NCBI RefSeq assembly: GCF_000316645.1
Contig: NC_019684.1
Span: forward strand, 3,315,501-3,379,500
Length of the DNA: 64,000 bases
Direction: 5' to 3'
Source of the DNA: Nostoc sp. PCC 7524
Lineage (GTDB): Bacteria > Cyanobacteriota > Cyanobacteriia > Cyanobacteriales > Nostocaceae
Each line of letters begins with the position of its first letter. Positions within the stretch are counted from its first letter, which is position 1. This document shows positions 11,681 through 22,181 of the stretch, piece after piece. The notes under the pieces are model-generated. The model saw nothing but the letters and a program-made list of their open reading frames with translations. It did not search any database and was not told the DNA's origin. A program made the position numbers and the translations under genes.

Positions 11681-13221
11681 CCCAAACCCATACAGGACGA
11701 GGGGAAATTAGCCCATGCCCTATGCCTAATCTCAACAAATCATTCTATTGCCTCAGTCCTCTCCAATTAAATTTTTTTTGTTAAGCAAAATTGTTTGATA
11801 ATATACATAAGCAATCATTAACTAAATGATCAGTTTTCTCAAATCACACTAATGCACAAAGCTGATTTCTTGTCAACTATTATTTTCCAACTGATTGAAT
11901 ACCTTTTATCATCGGCTGTTATCAAGTCACAAAAACCTTACTTTGTTACCTTTGGGCTAGTTACTCCTACAATCTCCAAGAGTATTTGTTAAGCTGGGTA
12001 AGAAAACTGCTGCATTCATCTGCCCAGTAGGGTAATCTTGTTTTCTTCAATATTGAAGATCACTAGATAAACACATTGACTCAGAAATCAGGGTATTCTA
12101 CTTCACATTTATTTAATTTTTTTTGACAAACAGCCAAATTGAAAATTAGGTTAAGCTCCAAATTATGATCTGAACTATACTTCTGCTACTCACTCCAAGC
12201 AGGAGAAGATAGCCTGCTACTAACTTGCTAATGTATTGCCTCTCTACCTTTTTCACAGCTATGATTTTGTCTTTATTCGATAAAGTTTTGCTTTAAGTCA
12301 GCAAATATCTGTCATCTCAACTGTCAAATCCCTTTTGAATTGATTAAAATATCGTTGGATACAATAATCAAAGTTTGTCAAGGTTCGGAGGGTTGAAATC
12401 TCAGTAGTGCGCTAATGTGTGAATAAGACTAAATTCGTGAAATTTCAATTAACTGCCATCCGGCCAGTTTTCTTAACCCTTTACTTGCTAGTAAAGGCGT
12501 TTTACACGTAAAAAGTTAAGTCTCTCAAAGCAAAAACTATTTTTGTTGGTGTCTTTATTTCGTGGAAAGTCTCGCCCAATTCTCCGGACTGAGTTCTTTA
12601 TGAAGGAAATGTAAAAATGGGTGCCTTCATGCTTCTGGACTCAGTTAATATAAAAGACGCTGTTTCTAGGTAATTCATGTTTTGCGGAATACCAGAAATT
12701 GTGTAAAGGCGGCTTTAAACTCCTGAAAATATGAAGACAGTACCACGACAATTGCTAAAAGCTTTAGAGAAAATTTAAGGGATTCACTACCATTTTTAAT
12801 GTCTTTTTGATAGTAGTGCCTTTACCTTGTGTAATGACTTCATGATTAACACCCAAAAAGAGTGCAATTTTTGTGAAACAGGCTACAATCGGAACAGTCT
12901 TTATAGGAAAATATGCCAACAGTCATAAATCATTTGTATGAAGTGGTAATTTTTTTTATCAAGACGAGTTTTGTTTGAGACAAGTCAATTAACAGTGTTT
13001 GCTACAGCAACACTTTTGGCTGGTATTGGGTGAGGAAGTCAGCATTAACTGCTACTTTTCACATTTGAGAAGAAATTCCTCCTTTGGCGAGGAAAAACTT
13101 CCAAAAAACATCAGGGAAACCCATCTAAAACTTTATTGTCGGTTGTTAACTAGCTCAGTTTAAAAAGAGCAGTAAACACATCTTGAGTAATTGATTCTGC
13201 AAGGAGCATGAGGAACGCGGC
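11681..13221 (+). other. Long non-coding region upstream of sigA
   Basis: About 1.5 kb with no credible open frame on either strand, AT-rich, without the dispersed repeats found elsewhere. It contains a terminator-like hairpin CCTTTAC-N6-GTAAAGG followed by CGTTTT (12478-12503). A candidate -35 TTGACA (12123-12128) has no clean -10. Established knowledge: sigA of Anabaena is transcribed from more than one start, with a longer transcript after nitrogen step-down. A long, multi-promoter leader, possibly with a small RNA, fits, but the sequence alone does not prove it. Confidence 0.5.
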
Positions 13222-14394
13222 ATGAACCAGGCTAACAACGTACTCGATAGCATTTATCAGCCTGATCTAGAAATAATGAATCAGCCTGAGATCGAGTTAG
13301 AAGACCTCTTAATTGAAGAAGATGAGGACTTACTACTTACCGATGACGGCGACATTGATGAGTTTTTAGAGCCTCAGTCTGATGAGGACGACGCAAAGTC
13401 TGGAAAAGCCGCTAAATCGCGTCGTCGGACACAAAGCAAGAAGAAGCACTACACCGAAGATTCGATTCGTCTGTACTTGCAAGAAATTGGTCGGATTCGT
13501 CTGTTGCGGGCAGATGAAGAAATTGAATTAGCCAGAAAAATTGCTGACTTACTCGAATTAGAAAGGATACGGGAAAGACTTTCAGAACAGTTAGAACGTG
13601 ATCCTCACGATAGTGAATGGGCAGAAGCAGTACAATTACCGTTGCCAGCTTTTCGTTATCGCCTGCATCTTGGTCGCAGAGCGAAAGATAAAATGGTGCA
13701 GTCAAACCTGCGTCTGGTGGTTTCCATTGCTAAGAAGTACATGAACCGGGGCTTGTCATTCCAAGATTTAATTCAAGAAGGTAGCCTGGGTTTGATTCGT
13801 GCGGCGGAAAAATTCGACCACGAAAAAGGTTACAAATTCTCCACCTACGCTACATGGTGGATTCGTCAGGCCATCACCAGAGCGATTGCGGATCAATCTC
13901 GTACTATCCGCCTCCCGGTTCACCTCTACGAAACCATCTCCCGCATCAAGAAAACTACCAAGTTGCTGTCTCAAGAAATGGGACGCAAACCCACAGAAGA
14001 AGAAATCGCTACTCGCATGGAAATGACCATTGAGAAATTGCGGTTCATTGCTAAATCTGCCCAGTTACCCATTTCACTAGAAACACCGATTGGGAAAGAA
14101 GAAGATTCCCGCTTGGGTGATTTTATTGAATCCGACGGTGAAACCCCAGAAGATCAAGTTTCTAAAAATCTGCTCCGGGAAGACTTAGAAAAAGTCCTCG
14201 ACAGCCTCAGCCCCCGCGAACGCGATGTCCTCAGACTCCGTTATGGTTTAGATGACGGTCGGATGAAAACTTTAGAGGAAATTGGACAGATTTTCAACGT
14301 CACTCGCGAACGGATTCGTCAAATTGAGGCCAAAGCACTCCGTAAGTTACGCCATCCCAATCGCAACAGTGTACTTAAGGAATATATTCGTTAG
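13222..14394 (+). CDS. sigA: Principal RNA polymerase sigma factor SigA (group 1)
   Basis: Housekeeping sigma-70 factor for vegetative promoters, 390 residues, cyanobacterial SigA size. An acidic N-terminus (1-70) replaces a full region 1.1. Region 1.2 is [16 protein letters not shown]; regions 2.1-2.4 span about 155-230 with [18 protein letters not shown] and [17 protein letters not shown] (-10 recognition); region 3 carries LPVHLYE; region 4.2 ends with [19 protein letters not shown] (-35 helix). Start choice: the ATG at 13222 has GAGGA (13210-13214) at good spacing. A more upstream AAGGAG sits one base before a five-codon ATG frame (13208) whose stop overlaps the sigA start, probably fortuitous. 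Confidence 0.97.
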   Translation: MNQANNVLDSIYQPDLEIMNQPEIELEDLLIEEDEDLLLTDDGDIDEFLEPQSDEDDAKSGKAAKSRRRTQSKKKHYTEDSIRLYLQEIGRIRLLRADEEIELARKIADLLELERIRERLSEQLERDPHDSEWAEAVQLPLPAFRYRLHLGRRAKDKMVQSNLRLVVSIAKKYMNRGLSFQDLIQEGSLGLIRAAEKFDHEKGYKFSTYATWWIRQAITRAIADQSRTIRLPVHLYETISRIKKTTKLLSQEMGRKPTEEEIATRMEMTIEKLRFIAKSAQLPISLETPIGKEEDSRLGDFIESDGETPEDQVSKNLLREDLEKVLDSLSPRERDVLRLRYGLDDGRMKTLEEIGQIFNVTRERIRQIEAKALRKLRHPNRNSVLKEYIR

Positions 14395-14473
14395 TCAATA
14401 GTTAATAGTCAATGGTAGAACTTTTTTACTCTTGACTATGGACTTTGGATTATTGAATCAAAGCAATAAAGAG

Positions 14474-14506
14474 CCTGGGAGTTTGATATTCTCCCAGGTT
14501 TTTTAT
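14474..14506 (+). terminator. Rho-independent terminator of sigA
   Basis: CCTGGGAG-N9-CTCCCAGG stem followed by seven bases rich in T (TTTTTTA). It sits between sigA and the convergent hli gene and could serve both. Confidence 0.9.
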
Positions 14507-14547
14507 TTATCTCTTGATTATTGCTAGGCAATCTGAAATTTTAAAAA

Positions 14548-14727
14548 TTACAGAATACCCCAGAAATGTAGGAAACCCTGACCAGAAAATAGTTCAATTA
14601 ATACAGCTGCTAAAAAGCCGATCATTGCCAAGCGACCATTCCAAATTTCTGCTTGGGGAGTAAAGCCCCAACGCCAAGCATTACGATCTTCGATTACAGG
14701 AGCAGTAATTTTTGTTGTGTCTGTCAT
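14548..14727 (-). CDS. High light-inducible protein (Hlip/SCP)
   Basis: Single-helix chlorophyll-binding stress protein of thylakoids, 59 residues, protecting photosystem assembly and quenching excess energy. The hallmark helix is [21 protein letters not shown], with the E-x-x-N-G-R-x-A-M ligand motif, followed by the short tail FLHFWGIL. Start: the ATG at 14727 has GGAG 8 bases upstream; the GTG three codons earlier overlaps that GGAG and is unlikely. It is transcribed convergently to sigA. Upstream there is one good half of an RpaB-type HLR1 box (see 14767). This family is normally induced by high light and nutrient stress. Confidence 0.93.
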   Translation of the reverse strand: MTDTTKITAPVIEDRNAWRWGFTPQAEIWNGRLAMIGFLAAVLIELFSGQGFLHFWGIL

Positions 14728-14766
14728 GATTGGCACTCCAAACTGAGTTTGCTAAGGATTATTGCC

Positions 14767-14775
14767 TTATGTAAA
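14767..14775 (-). promoter_or_regulatory. Possible HLR1 half-site upstream of hli
   Basis: On the minus strand TTTACATAA lies 40 bases before the hli start and is followed two bases later by GCAATAAT, a poor second half. RpaB binds a direct repeat of (G/T)TTACA(T/A)(T/A) separated by two bases and controls hli genes in other cyanobacteria; rpaB itself is at 51.7 kb. Only one half matches, so this is tentative. Confidence 0.3.
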
Positions 14776-14897
14776 TTAATATAACAATTATTTTCAGAAA
14801 TGCAACATTTATTTATGCTTTTGTTGACATAAATTAAATGCTATGGTTTGGCAAAATCCAGAAACAGACTTATACATCTATCTTTTGGTAGAAGGCT

Positions 14898-15025
14898 AGG
14901 TGTCAGGTGACAGGTGTCAGGTGACAGGTGACAGGTGACAGGTGACAGGTGACAGGTGACAGGTGACAGGTGACAGGTGACAGGTGACAGGTGATAGGTG
15001 ATAGGTGATAGGTGATAGGTGACAG
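14898..15025. repeat. 18-copy AGGTGAC heptamer array (STRR)
   Basis: Eighteen consecutive heptamers over 126 bp (14898-15023): mostly AGGTGAC, with AGGTGTC variants at units 1 and 3 and AGGTGAT variants near the right end. It is by far the longest array of this heptamer in the window. It lies in the 680-bp gap between hli and the GyrA-family gene. Confidence 0.97.
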
Positions 15026-15294
15026 AATTGAAAGCCTTTTATTGTAAAGGTTTTAGGATTGTTGGCTGTCCTAATCTATATGGCTACTGCTATAGTAGTA
15101 TGAAAAAATATGTATATTGCAATTATTTATCAACTATCTTAGCAGATTAGCTGTAGTTTGCGCTATATAAGCCCAAAAAATAGATATTTATAGGATTTAC
15201 CATGCTTGCAAGCTAGTAAGTATATTGCTATTAATTAGCATTAATCTAGTGTCAACGCAAATATTCTTTACTGGCAATGGGAGTTTCAGAGTTG

Positions 15295-15359
15295 GTAGGG
15301 TGCGTCAGCACAAATAATTTCTCGGTAAGTCAAGGGTTTTTCTAGCTGACGCACCCTAC
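15295..15359. repeat. Inverted repeat, dispersed GTAGGGTGCGTCAG family
   Basis: Perfect 15-bp arms GTAGGGTGCGTCAGC and GCTGACGCACCCTAC separated by 35 bases. A related GGGTGCGTTA element occurs near 41920. It lies just after the end of the GyrA-family gene. No gene is seen in 15026-15408. Confidence 0.8.
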
Positions 15360-15408
15360 ATAGATATTGCATATTTTTTATTTGGAACTCCCTACCAGTA
15401 AAACGGTA

Positions 15409-17916
15409 TTAGGATGAGCGTACTTCAGCGACAGTGATGACTTTTTCATCACGGTTGAGTTGCAGGATGCTTTCACCTTTACCATCTCTAGCCAAAATAG
15501 GCACGGCATCTATGGGTATTCGCACTACCCGCTCTTTATTAGTCACCAATGCCACTTCGGTAGTAGCGATCGCCCCGACCATACCAGCCAGATTATCTGT
15601 ATTGCTGGTAAATTTCAGGGCTTGCGTACCTAAATCGCCGCGATTAGCTGACTTTAACTGATTTACAGGTAAGCGTTTGGCGTATCCTTGTTCTGTAACT
15701 AGCAATAGATGCTCTGCTTGCGCCGCACTCACACAACCTACCATTTGTTGATGTTTGAGTAGCCGTAATGCTTGCAAACCCATTGCTGTCCGACCCATCA
15801 CTGGTAGTTGTTCATCATTGACGGGGAAGCGCAGCAACCGCCCACCAGAACTAGCTAAAATCAAATGCTCTCCTGACTTGATGAACTGAGTTAATAACAA
15901 TTCATCATCATCTTTGAGTTTGACAATTGTTATTCCTCGCCGTGTTAAGTTGGTCAGTTCCCCTAAAGACAAACGCTTAATTCTACCCTGCTTTGTCAAC
16001 AGAATAATTTGCTGAGTCTCCAAATCTGCTGGCAAGATAAAACGGCTAACCACTGTTTCTTGAGTACCTTGAGCTGTACTTGTCAGCATGGTAATCAATG
16101 GTGTCCCCCGTGGGGAACGTCCAGTAGTGGGGGGAATATCTCCGATTTTTACAGGGTAGAGTTTACCACCACTGGTCAGCACTAATAACTCTTTGTGGGT
16201 ATCGGTTAACTCAGTGTGAATAATGAAGTCGTTATCATTTAAACCGTTGTCTAATTTGGCCTTTTTCCCAGATAGCTGAATCCGACGGAGATAACCCCGT
16301 TGGGTCGATTCTAAAATTACTTCTTCCGCAGGTTCGGCAAATTCCTGTTCTTCTTCAGTAACATTGAGGCTTTTTTGTCTGTCTACGCTTTTGCTTTTTG
16401 GTAATTCCTCTGAAATGTTAGTGCTAATCTTAGTACGTCGAGAATCGCCGTATTTCTTTTTGAGCGATCGCAGGTCTTTTTTCAAGGCTTTGAGTAATTC
16501 TTTGCGATCGCTCAACAGTTTTTGCAATAAAGCGATTTGCTCACTCAGTTGTTCAAATTCACGCTGTAAATTTTGCTGTTCTAAACTGGTGAGGCGGCGC
16601 AACGGCATCGCGAGAATAGCATCAGCTTGACTTTCACTTAAATCTAGTCGGCTACACAAACTCATTTTCGCCGTGCTACCATCAGCAGCCTGCCGCAAAA
16701 TAGTAATGACTTCATCCACATGAGATAAAGCTGTGAGTAACCCTTGGACTGTATGCAACCGACTTTCTGCCTTCCCTAACTCATAACTGTAGCGACGATT
16801 AAGTGTTTGTTCTCGGAAGTGCAGAAACTCTAGTAACAGTTGCCGTAAACTTAACTGGCGGGGTTGGCCATCAACTATAGCTAACAGAATTGCTCCAAAG
16901 TTAACTTGTAAAGCTGTTTGGTGATACAAATGCTGGAGAATTTCCTGGGGATTGGTATCGCGTTTGAGTTCAATCACAACTCGCATCCCTTCGCGATCGC
17001 TCTCATCTCGAATGTCAGAAATCCCATGCAGGCGACTTTGATTTACCAAATCAGCAACTTTTTCAATCCAACCTGCCTTATTGACTTGATAGGGTAACTC
17101 AGTCACAACAATGGCTGTGCGTCGCTTGCTCCCTCTAGCTGCGGGAATTTCCTCGATTGTGGCGACTCCCCGCAAAACAATGCCACCCTTACCTGTGATA
17201 TATGCTTCCCGAATCCCTGCTTCACTCACTATTTCCCCCCCAGTGGGAAAGTCAGGTCCTGGAATTAACTGCAATAACTTGTCATCTGATAAATCTGGTT
17301 GATCGATGAGGGCAATCAAGCCATCGACAATTTCCCCTAAATTATGGGGGGGAATATTAGTCGCCATGCCAACCGCAATTCCGGCACAGCCATTGAGTAA
17401 CAGGAAGGGCAACTGAGCAGGTAAAACCGTTGGCTCTTGCTGAGAATTATCAAAGTTACCAACAAATTCTACAGTTTCTTCCCCAATTTCTGTCAGCATC
17501 CCCTCATGGCTAATCGGTGCTAGACGGGTTTCAGTGTAGCGCATCGCCGCCGGTGGGTCATTATCAACGCTACCAAAGTTGCCGTGTCCTGCCAGTAAGG
17601 GGTAACGACTGGAAAAATCCTGTACCAGTCTCACTAAAGCATCATAAACTGCTTGATCGCCATGAGGGTGATATTTACCTAACACATCCCCTACCACACG
17701 AGCGCATTTTCGGTAGGGTCTATCGGGTGTCAAACCTAATTCGTGCATAGCGTATAAAATCCGCCGATGCACTGGCTTTAAACCATCGCGCACATCTGGT
17801 AATGCCCGCCCCACAATCACACTCATGGCATATTCTAGGTAAGACCGTTGCATCTCGGTGTGCAGGGCTGTTGTGATTACCTGTCCCGTAGAGAGAAGGT
17901 TTAACTGTTTTGCCAT
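15409..17916 (-). CDS. DNA topoisomerase IIA subunit A (GyrA family, no visible GyrA box)
   Basis: Breakage-reunion subunit of gyrase or topoisomerase IV, 835 residues. The winged-helix/tower core has [34 protein letters not shown] and the catalytic Tyr127 in [15 protein letters not shown] coiled coil follows at about 420-480. The C-terminal domain (about 530-830) shows beta-pinwheel blades such as [15 protein letters not shown] and [15 protein letters not shown]. In blade 1, where GyrA carries the QRRGGKG box needed for negative supercoiling, I see [13 protein letters not shown] instead. Cyanobacteria carry two GyrA-family genes, so this may be the ParC-like paralogue, relaxing or decatenating with GyrB. 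Annotation pipelines would probably still call it gyrA. The ATG at 17916 follows AGGGA. Confidence 0.88.
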   Translation of the reverse strand: MAKQLNLLSTGQVITTALHTEMQRSYLEYAMSVIVGRALPDVRDGLKPVHRRILYAMHELGLTPDRPYRKCARVVGDVLGKYHPHGDQAVYDALVRLVQDFSSRYPLLAGHGNFGSVDNDPPAAMRYTETRLAPISHEGMLTEIGEETVEFVGNFDNSQQEPTVLPAQLPFLLLNGCAGIAVGMATNIPPHNLGEIVDGLIALIDQPDLSDDKLLQLIPGPDFPTGGEIVSEAGIREAYITGKGGIVLRGVATIEEIPAARGSKRRTAIVVTELPYQVNKAGWIEKVADLVNQSRLHGISDIRDESDREGMRVVIELKRDTNPQEILQHLYHQTALQVNFGAILLAIVDGQPRQLSLRQLLLEFLHFREQTLNRRYSYELGKAESRLHTVQGLLTALSHVDEVITILRQAADGSTAKMSLCSRLDLSESQADAILAMPLRRLTSLEQQNLQREFEQLSEQIALLQKLLSDRKELLKALKKDLRSLKKKYGDSRRTKISTNISEELPKSKSVDRQKSLNVTEEEQEFAEPAEEVILESTQRGYLRRIQLSGKKAKLDNGLNDNDFIIHTELTDTHKELLVLTSGGKLYPVKIGDIPPTTGRSPRGTPLITMLTSTAQGTQETVVSRFILPADLETQQIILLTKQGRIKRLSLGELTNLTRRGITIVKLKDDDELLLTQFIKSGEHLILASSGGRLLRFPVNDEQLPVMGRTAMGLQALRLLKHQQMVGCVSAAQAEHLLLVTEQGYAKRLPVNQLKSANRGDLGTQALKFTSNTDNLAGMVGAIATTEVALVTNKERVVRIPIDAVPILARDGKGESILQLNRDEKVITVAEVRSS

Positions 17917-18282
17917 GAGTTTTTTCCCTGAGATTGAACTACATAAAAGTCGCTGGCACTAAACATTGCAGCAAACACAGCATAACGGATGAAATGGAAT
18001 TCATAACACAATTTTGATTATCACCGAAGAAAAAGCCGTAGTATTATCCTTGATGACAGGTATGTACATAGACTATTAAAAAGGATACAGTTAAGTGATT
18101 TAATCTAGTTGTTATCCACCGTTGCGGCTCTAGTTTGCCTAGTGTTCCGTAACCAAGATGCTAACCATGATTTCATTTGCAATTTTCTAGACTTACTCCT
18201 TTGGGGAAGCAAGTTATGCGTAGCGTTCTTGAAGGGTATTTTAAATTAATTTGTCCTCCTGACTTCTATAGATAAAATTCTC
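17917..18282. other. Divergent intergenic region GyrA-family / response regulator
   Basis: No gene seen. It holds a small dispersed repeat at about 18197-18232 (TTTGGGGAAGCAAGTTATGC and GTAGCGTTC) close to the receiver gene. The rest is AT-rich. Confidence 0.55.
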
Positions 18283-18687
18283 ATGAAAACTGTTTTAATT
18301 GTCGAAGATGATCTGATTAATGCTCGTGTTTTTTCTAAGATTTTGACTAAACGGGGTGGTTTAGGTGTCAAACATACCGAAAATGTGGACGAAGTAATGC
18401 AAATAGCCCAATCGGGAGAAGCAGACCTGATTTTAATGGATGTTTCTCTGTCTAGAAGTGTTTATCAAGGCAAATCAGTTGATGGAATTAAGATTACTCA
18501 GATGTTAAAGTCTGATCCACAAACAGCAAATTTGCCTGTGATTTTAGTAACAGCACACGCGATGGAAGGCGATCGCGAGAACTTTCTCCGGCTTAGTGGT
18601 GCTGATGATTACATTTCTAAGCCTGTTGTAGACCATCAACAATTCGTTGACCAAATCATGGCACTTCTCCCCACAGACAACCACTGA
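18283..18687 (+). CDS. Stand-alone receiver-domain response regulator
   Basis: CheY-like single-domain response regulator of 134 residues: phosphorylated on Asp, it transmits signals by protein contact rather than DNA binding. The acidic pocket is D9-D10 (VEDD), the phosphoacceptor D53 (LILMDVSLS), the switch Thr T90 (VILVTAHA) and K113 (ISKPV). It has no output domain; the stop follows the last receiver helix. An 8-residue expansion after the phospho-site (RSVYQGKSVDG) is seen in DivK/hybrid-kinase type receivers. No kinase is adjacent, so the partner is unknown. Confidence 0.93.
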   Translation: MKTVLIVEDDLINARVFSKILTKRGGLGVKHTENVDEVMQIAQSGEADLILMDVSLSRSVYQGKSVDGIKITQMLKSDPQTANLPVILVTAHAMEGDRENFLRLSGADDYISKPVVDHQQFVDQIMALLPTDNH

Positions 18688-18713
18688 AAACTTTAGACAT
18701 TCTCTGAGGAATA

Positions 18714-18745
18714 TTCACCACTTGGTGTTTTTGGTGAACATTTTT
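18714..18745 (+). terminator. Terminator after the receiver gene
   Basis: TTCACCA / TGGTGAA stem (18714-18738), then CATTTTT, 27 bases after the stop. Confidence 0.7.
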
Positions 18746-18908
18746 CATCCGATAGTATATATGTACCATATTATGAATCCTCATGCGTAAATTCCCCGTC
18801 GCAAAAAACAGGGGATATGAGCGAAAAGCCTAATACATTTAATTTAATGTATAATTTGCAACAAAAAAGTAATAGGTAGTGATTTTTAGCAAGTTCCGAT
18901 ACACAGAT

Positions 18909-19085
18909 GTAGAGACGTTGCAATGCAACGTCTCTACCAACCATTTTGTAGATAAATGAGGTGTTATCCCCTATTCACCGGATTTATTTTCTGTTGTGTC
19001 AATGTGCTTGATTAGACGTGTAAAAGCTGATCCACTATCTGTTTGTTCTTAGCTAAAGCAGAGCCAGAGACGCTCCGCTTTGGTA
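18909..19085. repeat. Palindrome and dispersed repeat downstream of the TPR gene
   Basis: GTAGAGACGTTGC-N3-GCAACGTCTCTAC (18909-18937) is a common Nostoc-type palindrome. A short GAGACGCTCCGCTTTGGTAT element lies at about 19067-19086. The gap 18688-19099 has no gene. Confidence 0.75.
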
Positions 19086-19099
19086 TGAGCAAATCTTCT

Positions 19100-19948
19100 T
19101 CAACGCTGTTCTAAAGCTGCTTGAATACGCGGTAATTCCAAGAATTTTTTCGCATCAGACAGTAGACGATCGCCCCAAAGATTTTCTTTGAGGAAATCTA
19201 AATTAGCATAGCGTTGATCAATGCGGAGTGCAGTTTCTCCCAAAGTTAGGCCTTGTTGGCGATCGCCTTTGGTGTATAGTGCTACCGCCAGTGCCAGTAA
19301 TGGTTCGGCGGCTTGTTTATCAAGGGTGACAGCAGTTTGCCACTGCTTCATTGCCGCTTCCACATTACCCTGCTCGTATTGGATTAAGCCAATGTTGTTA
19401 ATTGCAGGCCAAAATTTCTGATCTTGAGCGACGGCTTTATTGTATTGAGCGATCGCATCGGAGAGTCGGCCTACCATATAGTAACCATTACCCAAATCAA
19501 ATAGCCCCTCTGGATCATTGGGTTTTAACTTCAAGCCTGCTTGGTAATTGTCAATAGCTGCTTGATATTTTTTCTGTTGAAAATTAGCCGAACCCAAAGC
19601 AAACAGAACTTCGGCATTTTTAGGATTGAGAGTGTTGGCTTGAGTTAAAGCTGCGATCGCAGCATCATAATTTTTGGTTTGCAAGTGCAAGCCACCCAAG
19701 AGAAACCAAACTTTATCGTTCTTAGGAGCCAGCTGACTAGCTAGCCGCGCCCGTGGCAAAGCCAACTCATACTGCTGAAACTGCCCTAGTTGGGCTGCCT
19801 CTTGCGCTAAACTTAACCCCTGCTTTTCTAACTTAGCTGTATCTAGTTGCAAAGTATGAGGTATCAATGCCTGGGCGTGAGCAGTTCTTGGCGCACTCCA
19901 CAAACCACAGATCACTAAAAGAGAAATTAACCGAAAGTATTTAGGCAC
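19100..19948 (-). CDS. Secreted/periplasmic TPR-repeat protein
   Basis: Tetratricopeptide-repeat protein, probably exported, acting as a protein-binding scaffold; specific role unknown. With the GTG start at 19948 it has 282 residues and begins with a signal peptide (PKYFRLISLLVICGLWSA, then an Ala-rich cleavage site TAHAQ). An AGAGG lies 7 bases upstream. The frame runs back to a TTG at 20053, but that adds 35 residues without a ribosome binding site. TPR units of 34 residues run from about 60 to 250: AAIAALTQANTLNPKNAEVL, AAIDNYQAGLKLKPNDPEGL and AIAQYNKAVAQD are successive second helices. A stand-alone gene. Confidence 0.85.
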   Translation of the reverse strand: MPKYFRLISLLVICGLWSAPRTAHAQALIPHTLQLDTAKLEKQGLSLAQEAAQLGQFQQYELALPRARLASQLAPKNDKVWFLLGGLHLQTKNYDAAIAALTQANTLNPKNAEVLFALGSANFQQKKYQAAIDNYQAGLKLKPNDPEGLFDLGNGYYMVGRLSDAIAQYNKAVAQDQKFWPAINNIGLIQYEQGNVEAAMKQWQTAVTLDKQAAEPLLALAVALYTKGDRQQGLTLGETALRIDQRYANLDFLKENLWGDRLLSDAKKFLELPRIQAALEQR

Positions 19949-20292
19949 ACTACCGCCTCTTAAACCATATATCAATAATCTTTCAGCTAGCTTAAACGAT
20001 ATCCGCTTGAGGTGACAGGCAAATTTTACAGTCGTTAGCACTGTTGGACTCAAGAAGTAGAAGGCAGTCCCCAGAATGAATCAATTCAAAATTCAAAAAA
20101 CCCTACGGATACTCTATGAGAACGCCTTTGGCGAACGCGGTAGCGGGACGCAGTAAGGTTTTGAACCTAGCTTTTTCCGATAAAATGCTATTAAGAATTG
20201 TCTCAAAACCACAAAAATCGAATTTATTATGAGGACATAGTGATTACTTTTGAATCAGCATTCCATCCATTCACTCACATAAGGCGTATAAT
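19949..20292. other. Intergenic region with a small dispersed repeat
   Basis: Divergent gap between the TPR protein and the methyltransferase. It contains a dispersed repeat at about 20100-20157 (GAGAACGCCTTTGGCGAACG and CGGTAGCGGGACGC). No gene seen. Confidence 0.6.
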
Positions 20293-20970
20293 ATGAAATC
20301 TTTGATGCAAGCTGCTCCTGAATCTTTTCGTAATCGCTATGGAAGTAGGTTGAAGGCAGCATACTTATGGACTCAGAGCATTCTGGGCAGAATTAAAAGA
20401 CAGTTTTTTCGCCCCCCATTTCCTCAGCTAGATGATGAAGTGGTTAATCTACACTTAGGATGTGGCCCAATTAGTCATCCAAAGTTTATTAATATTGATG
20501 CGTTACCTGCTCCTCATGTACACTATGTACGTGCCATCAACGATCTATCTCCTTTTAAAGATAACAGCATTAACTTAATATATGCTTCTCATTGTTTAGA
20601 GCATTTTCCACACCCTAAAGTTCCACAAGTATTAGATGAATGGTTTCGAGTTCTCAAACATGAAGGCATTTTACGTCTTTCTGTTCCTGACTTCGATGTA
20701 TTGCTAAACATCTATCATGATAATGAAAATAATGTGAATACTATTCTGAAATTTTTGATGGGGGGTCAAGACTACCCATTCAATTTTCACATGACTGTAT
20801 TCAATCAAGCTAGTCTCAAAAATTTGTTGATACGCACAGGATTTAAAGAAGTAAGAGTATGGCAACCAGGTTCTTCTGAACTAACGACTTTAAATGATTC
20901 TTCTATATTAAAAATCATCAAGAATGGTAAAGAATATCCTTTAAGTCTTAATATTGAAGCCGTAAAGTAA
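20293..20970 (+). CDS. SAM-dependent methyltransferase (Methyltransf_11-like)
   Basis: Class I Rossmann-fold methyltransferase of 225 residues; substrate unknown. Motif I is VNLHLGCGPI (SAM glycine loop), followed by FINIDALPAP (motif II acidic residue), DLSPFKDNSINLIYASHCLEHF and EWFRVLKHEGILRLSVPDFD (motifs post-II and III). This predicted-SAM-methyltransferase subtype is often found in glycan or cell-surface clusters, but no such genes are next to it. The ATG has no strong ribosome binding site. The gene stops 116 bases before a transposase remnant, so this side of the locus has been rearranged. Confidence 0.8.
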   Translation: MKSLMQAAPESFRNRYGSRLKAAYLWTQSILGRIKRQFFRPPFPQLDDEVVNLHLGCGPISHPKFINIDALPAPHVHYVRAINDLSPFKDNSINLIYASHCLEHFPHPKVPQVLDEWFRVLKHEGILRLSVPDFDVLLNIYHDNENNVNTILKFLMGGQDYPFNFHMTVFNQASLKNLLIRTGFKEVRVWQPGSSELTTLNDSSILKIIKNGKEYPLSLNIEAVK

Positions 20971-21086
20971 AGGTAGTATTTCAGTCTTTTATCACAAGAG
21001 TATTTTTGGTTATTGATAAATATGTATATATGAATCCGGTTTGATTACTGTTCGTGTAACTTGGCGTAGCCAAATGATTTGCTTAA

Positions 21087-21620
21087 GTACACAGAAAAAT
21101 TAGATATTGGTGTGAGGATGAAAGCCGTGTAGGATTGAAAACTGAAGCTGGTAGATTAATTACAGCAAAAGGTACAAAGCCTATTGGCATTATGCAATGG
21201 AAACGAGAGAATTTTTATTTATATGGATTAGTTGAACCATTAACTGGCGAGTATTTAATTTGGGAATTCTCTCATTTAAATACAGCTTGTTTTCAGATTT
21301 TTTTAGAAAAATTCTCTGCTACTTATTCCCAAGATATACATATTATTCAGTTAGACAACGGTGCTTTTCATTTTAGCCAACATCTTCAGATACCAGAGAA
21401 TATCATTTTATTGTTTCAACCCCCACATACACCGCAAGTTAATCCAATTGAGCGGTTATGGGAAGAAGTTAAAAGACATTTGGCTTGGGAAAGTTTTGCT
21501 ACGTTAGATGAATTAAGACAATTTATCTGGACGCGTTTGGAGAAATTAAATACATCAACCGTTGCTTCTATAACAGGGTGGGATTTTATTCTTGATGCTT
21601 TATTTGAATCAAATTTTTAG
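21087..21620 (+). pseudogene. IS630-type transposase, N-terminally truncated
   Basis: DDE transposase of the IS630/Tc1-mariner superfamily lacking its helix-turn-helix half. The frame opens after a TAA at 21084 with no start codon before a TTG at 21135. Catalytic residues remain: YWCEDESRVGLKT (first Asp), IIQLDNGAFH (second Asp) and NPIERLWEEVKRHL (third acidic residue). In complete elements about 150-170 residues precede the first Asp. The right end runs to about 21632 (a TATA beside a short sbtA-like fragment). No inverted terminal repeats were identified. Probably a fossil or a two-frame element whose first frame was deleted. Confidence 0.8.
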
Positions 21621-21633
21621 TGAATTGGTATAA

Positions 21634-21675
21634 GCCACCGATCAGAAAGCCGAGTGTCGGGGACTGCCACTGAGA
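21634..21675 (-). pseudogene. Ghost of a second sbtA N-terminus
   Basis: Read on the minus strand this encodes QWQSPTLGFLIGG, against QLQSPTLSFLIGG at residues 14-26 of the intact SbtA at 22182-23315. At DNA level 39 bases match with only about six differences. It is followed immediately by the end of the IS630 remnant, so it looks like the breakpoint of an IS-linked deletion in another sbtA copy. Confidence 0.75.
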
Positions 21676-21707
21676 CCCAAGTCCCGCAGGCATAGAAATA
21701 CTGCTAC

Positions 21708-21736
21708 AAAAAACCGGGGTCATGCCCCGGCTTTTT
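21708..21736 (-). terminator. Bidirectional terminator of the sbtA-sbtB operon
   Basis: CCGGGG-N5-CCCCGG stem with six A on its left and five T on its right, 20 bases after the sbtB stop. It is a good hairpin in both directions. Confidence 0.88.
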
Positions 21737-21755
21737 AGGTCTGTGTCGTCTCGAT

Positions 21756-22145
<390 letters not shown>

Positions 22146-22181
22146 TCAAGGGAGGACCGACAGAACGCGACCCGTCTGGGA

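Noticed and set aside
12141..12169. Sigma-70 promoter with TTGACA at 12123
   Set aside because: No acceptable -10 box at 16-18 bases; TATGAT at 12164 is too far.
11681..13221. tRNA or 6S-like RNA in the sigA leader
   Set aside because: No cloverleaf signature with a T-loop GTTCRA box, and no 6S-type central bubble could be seen by eye.
13208..13225. Five-codon frame overlapping the sigA start
   Set aside because: Shine-Dalgarno only one base from its ATG; likely chance, although translational coupling was considered.
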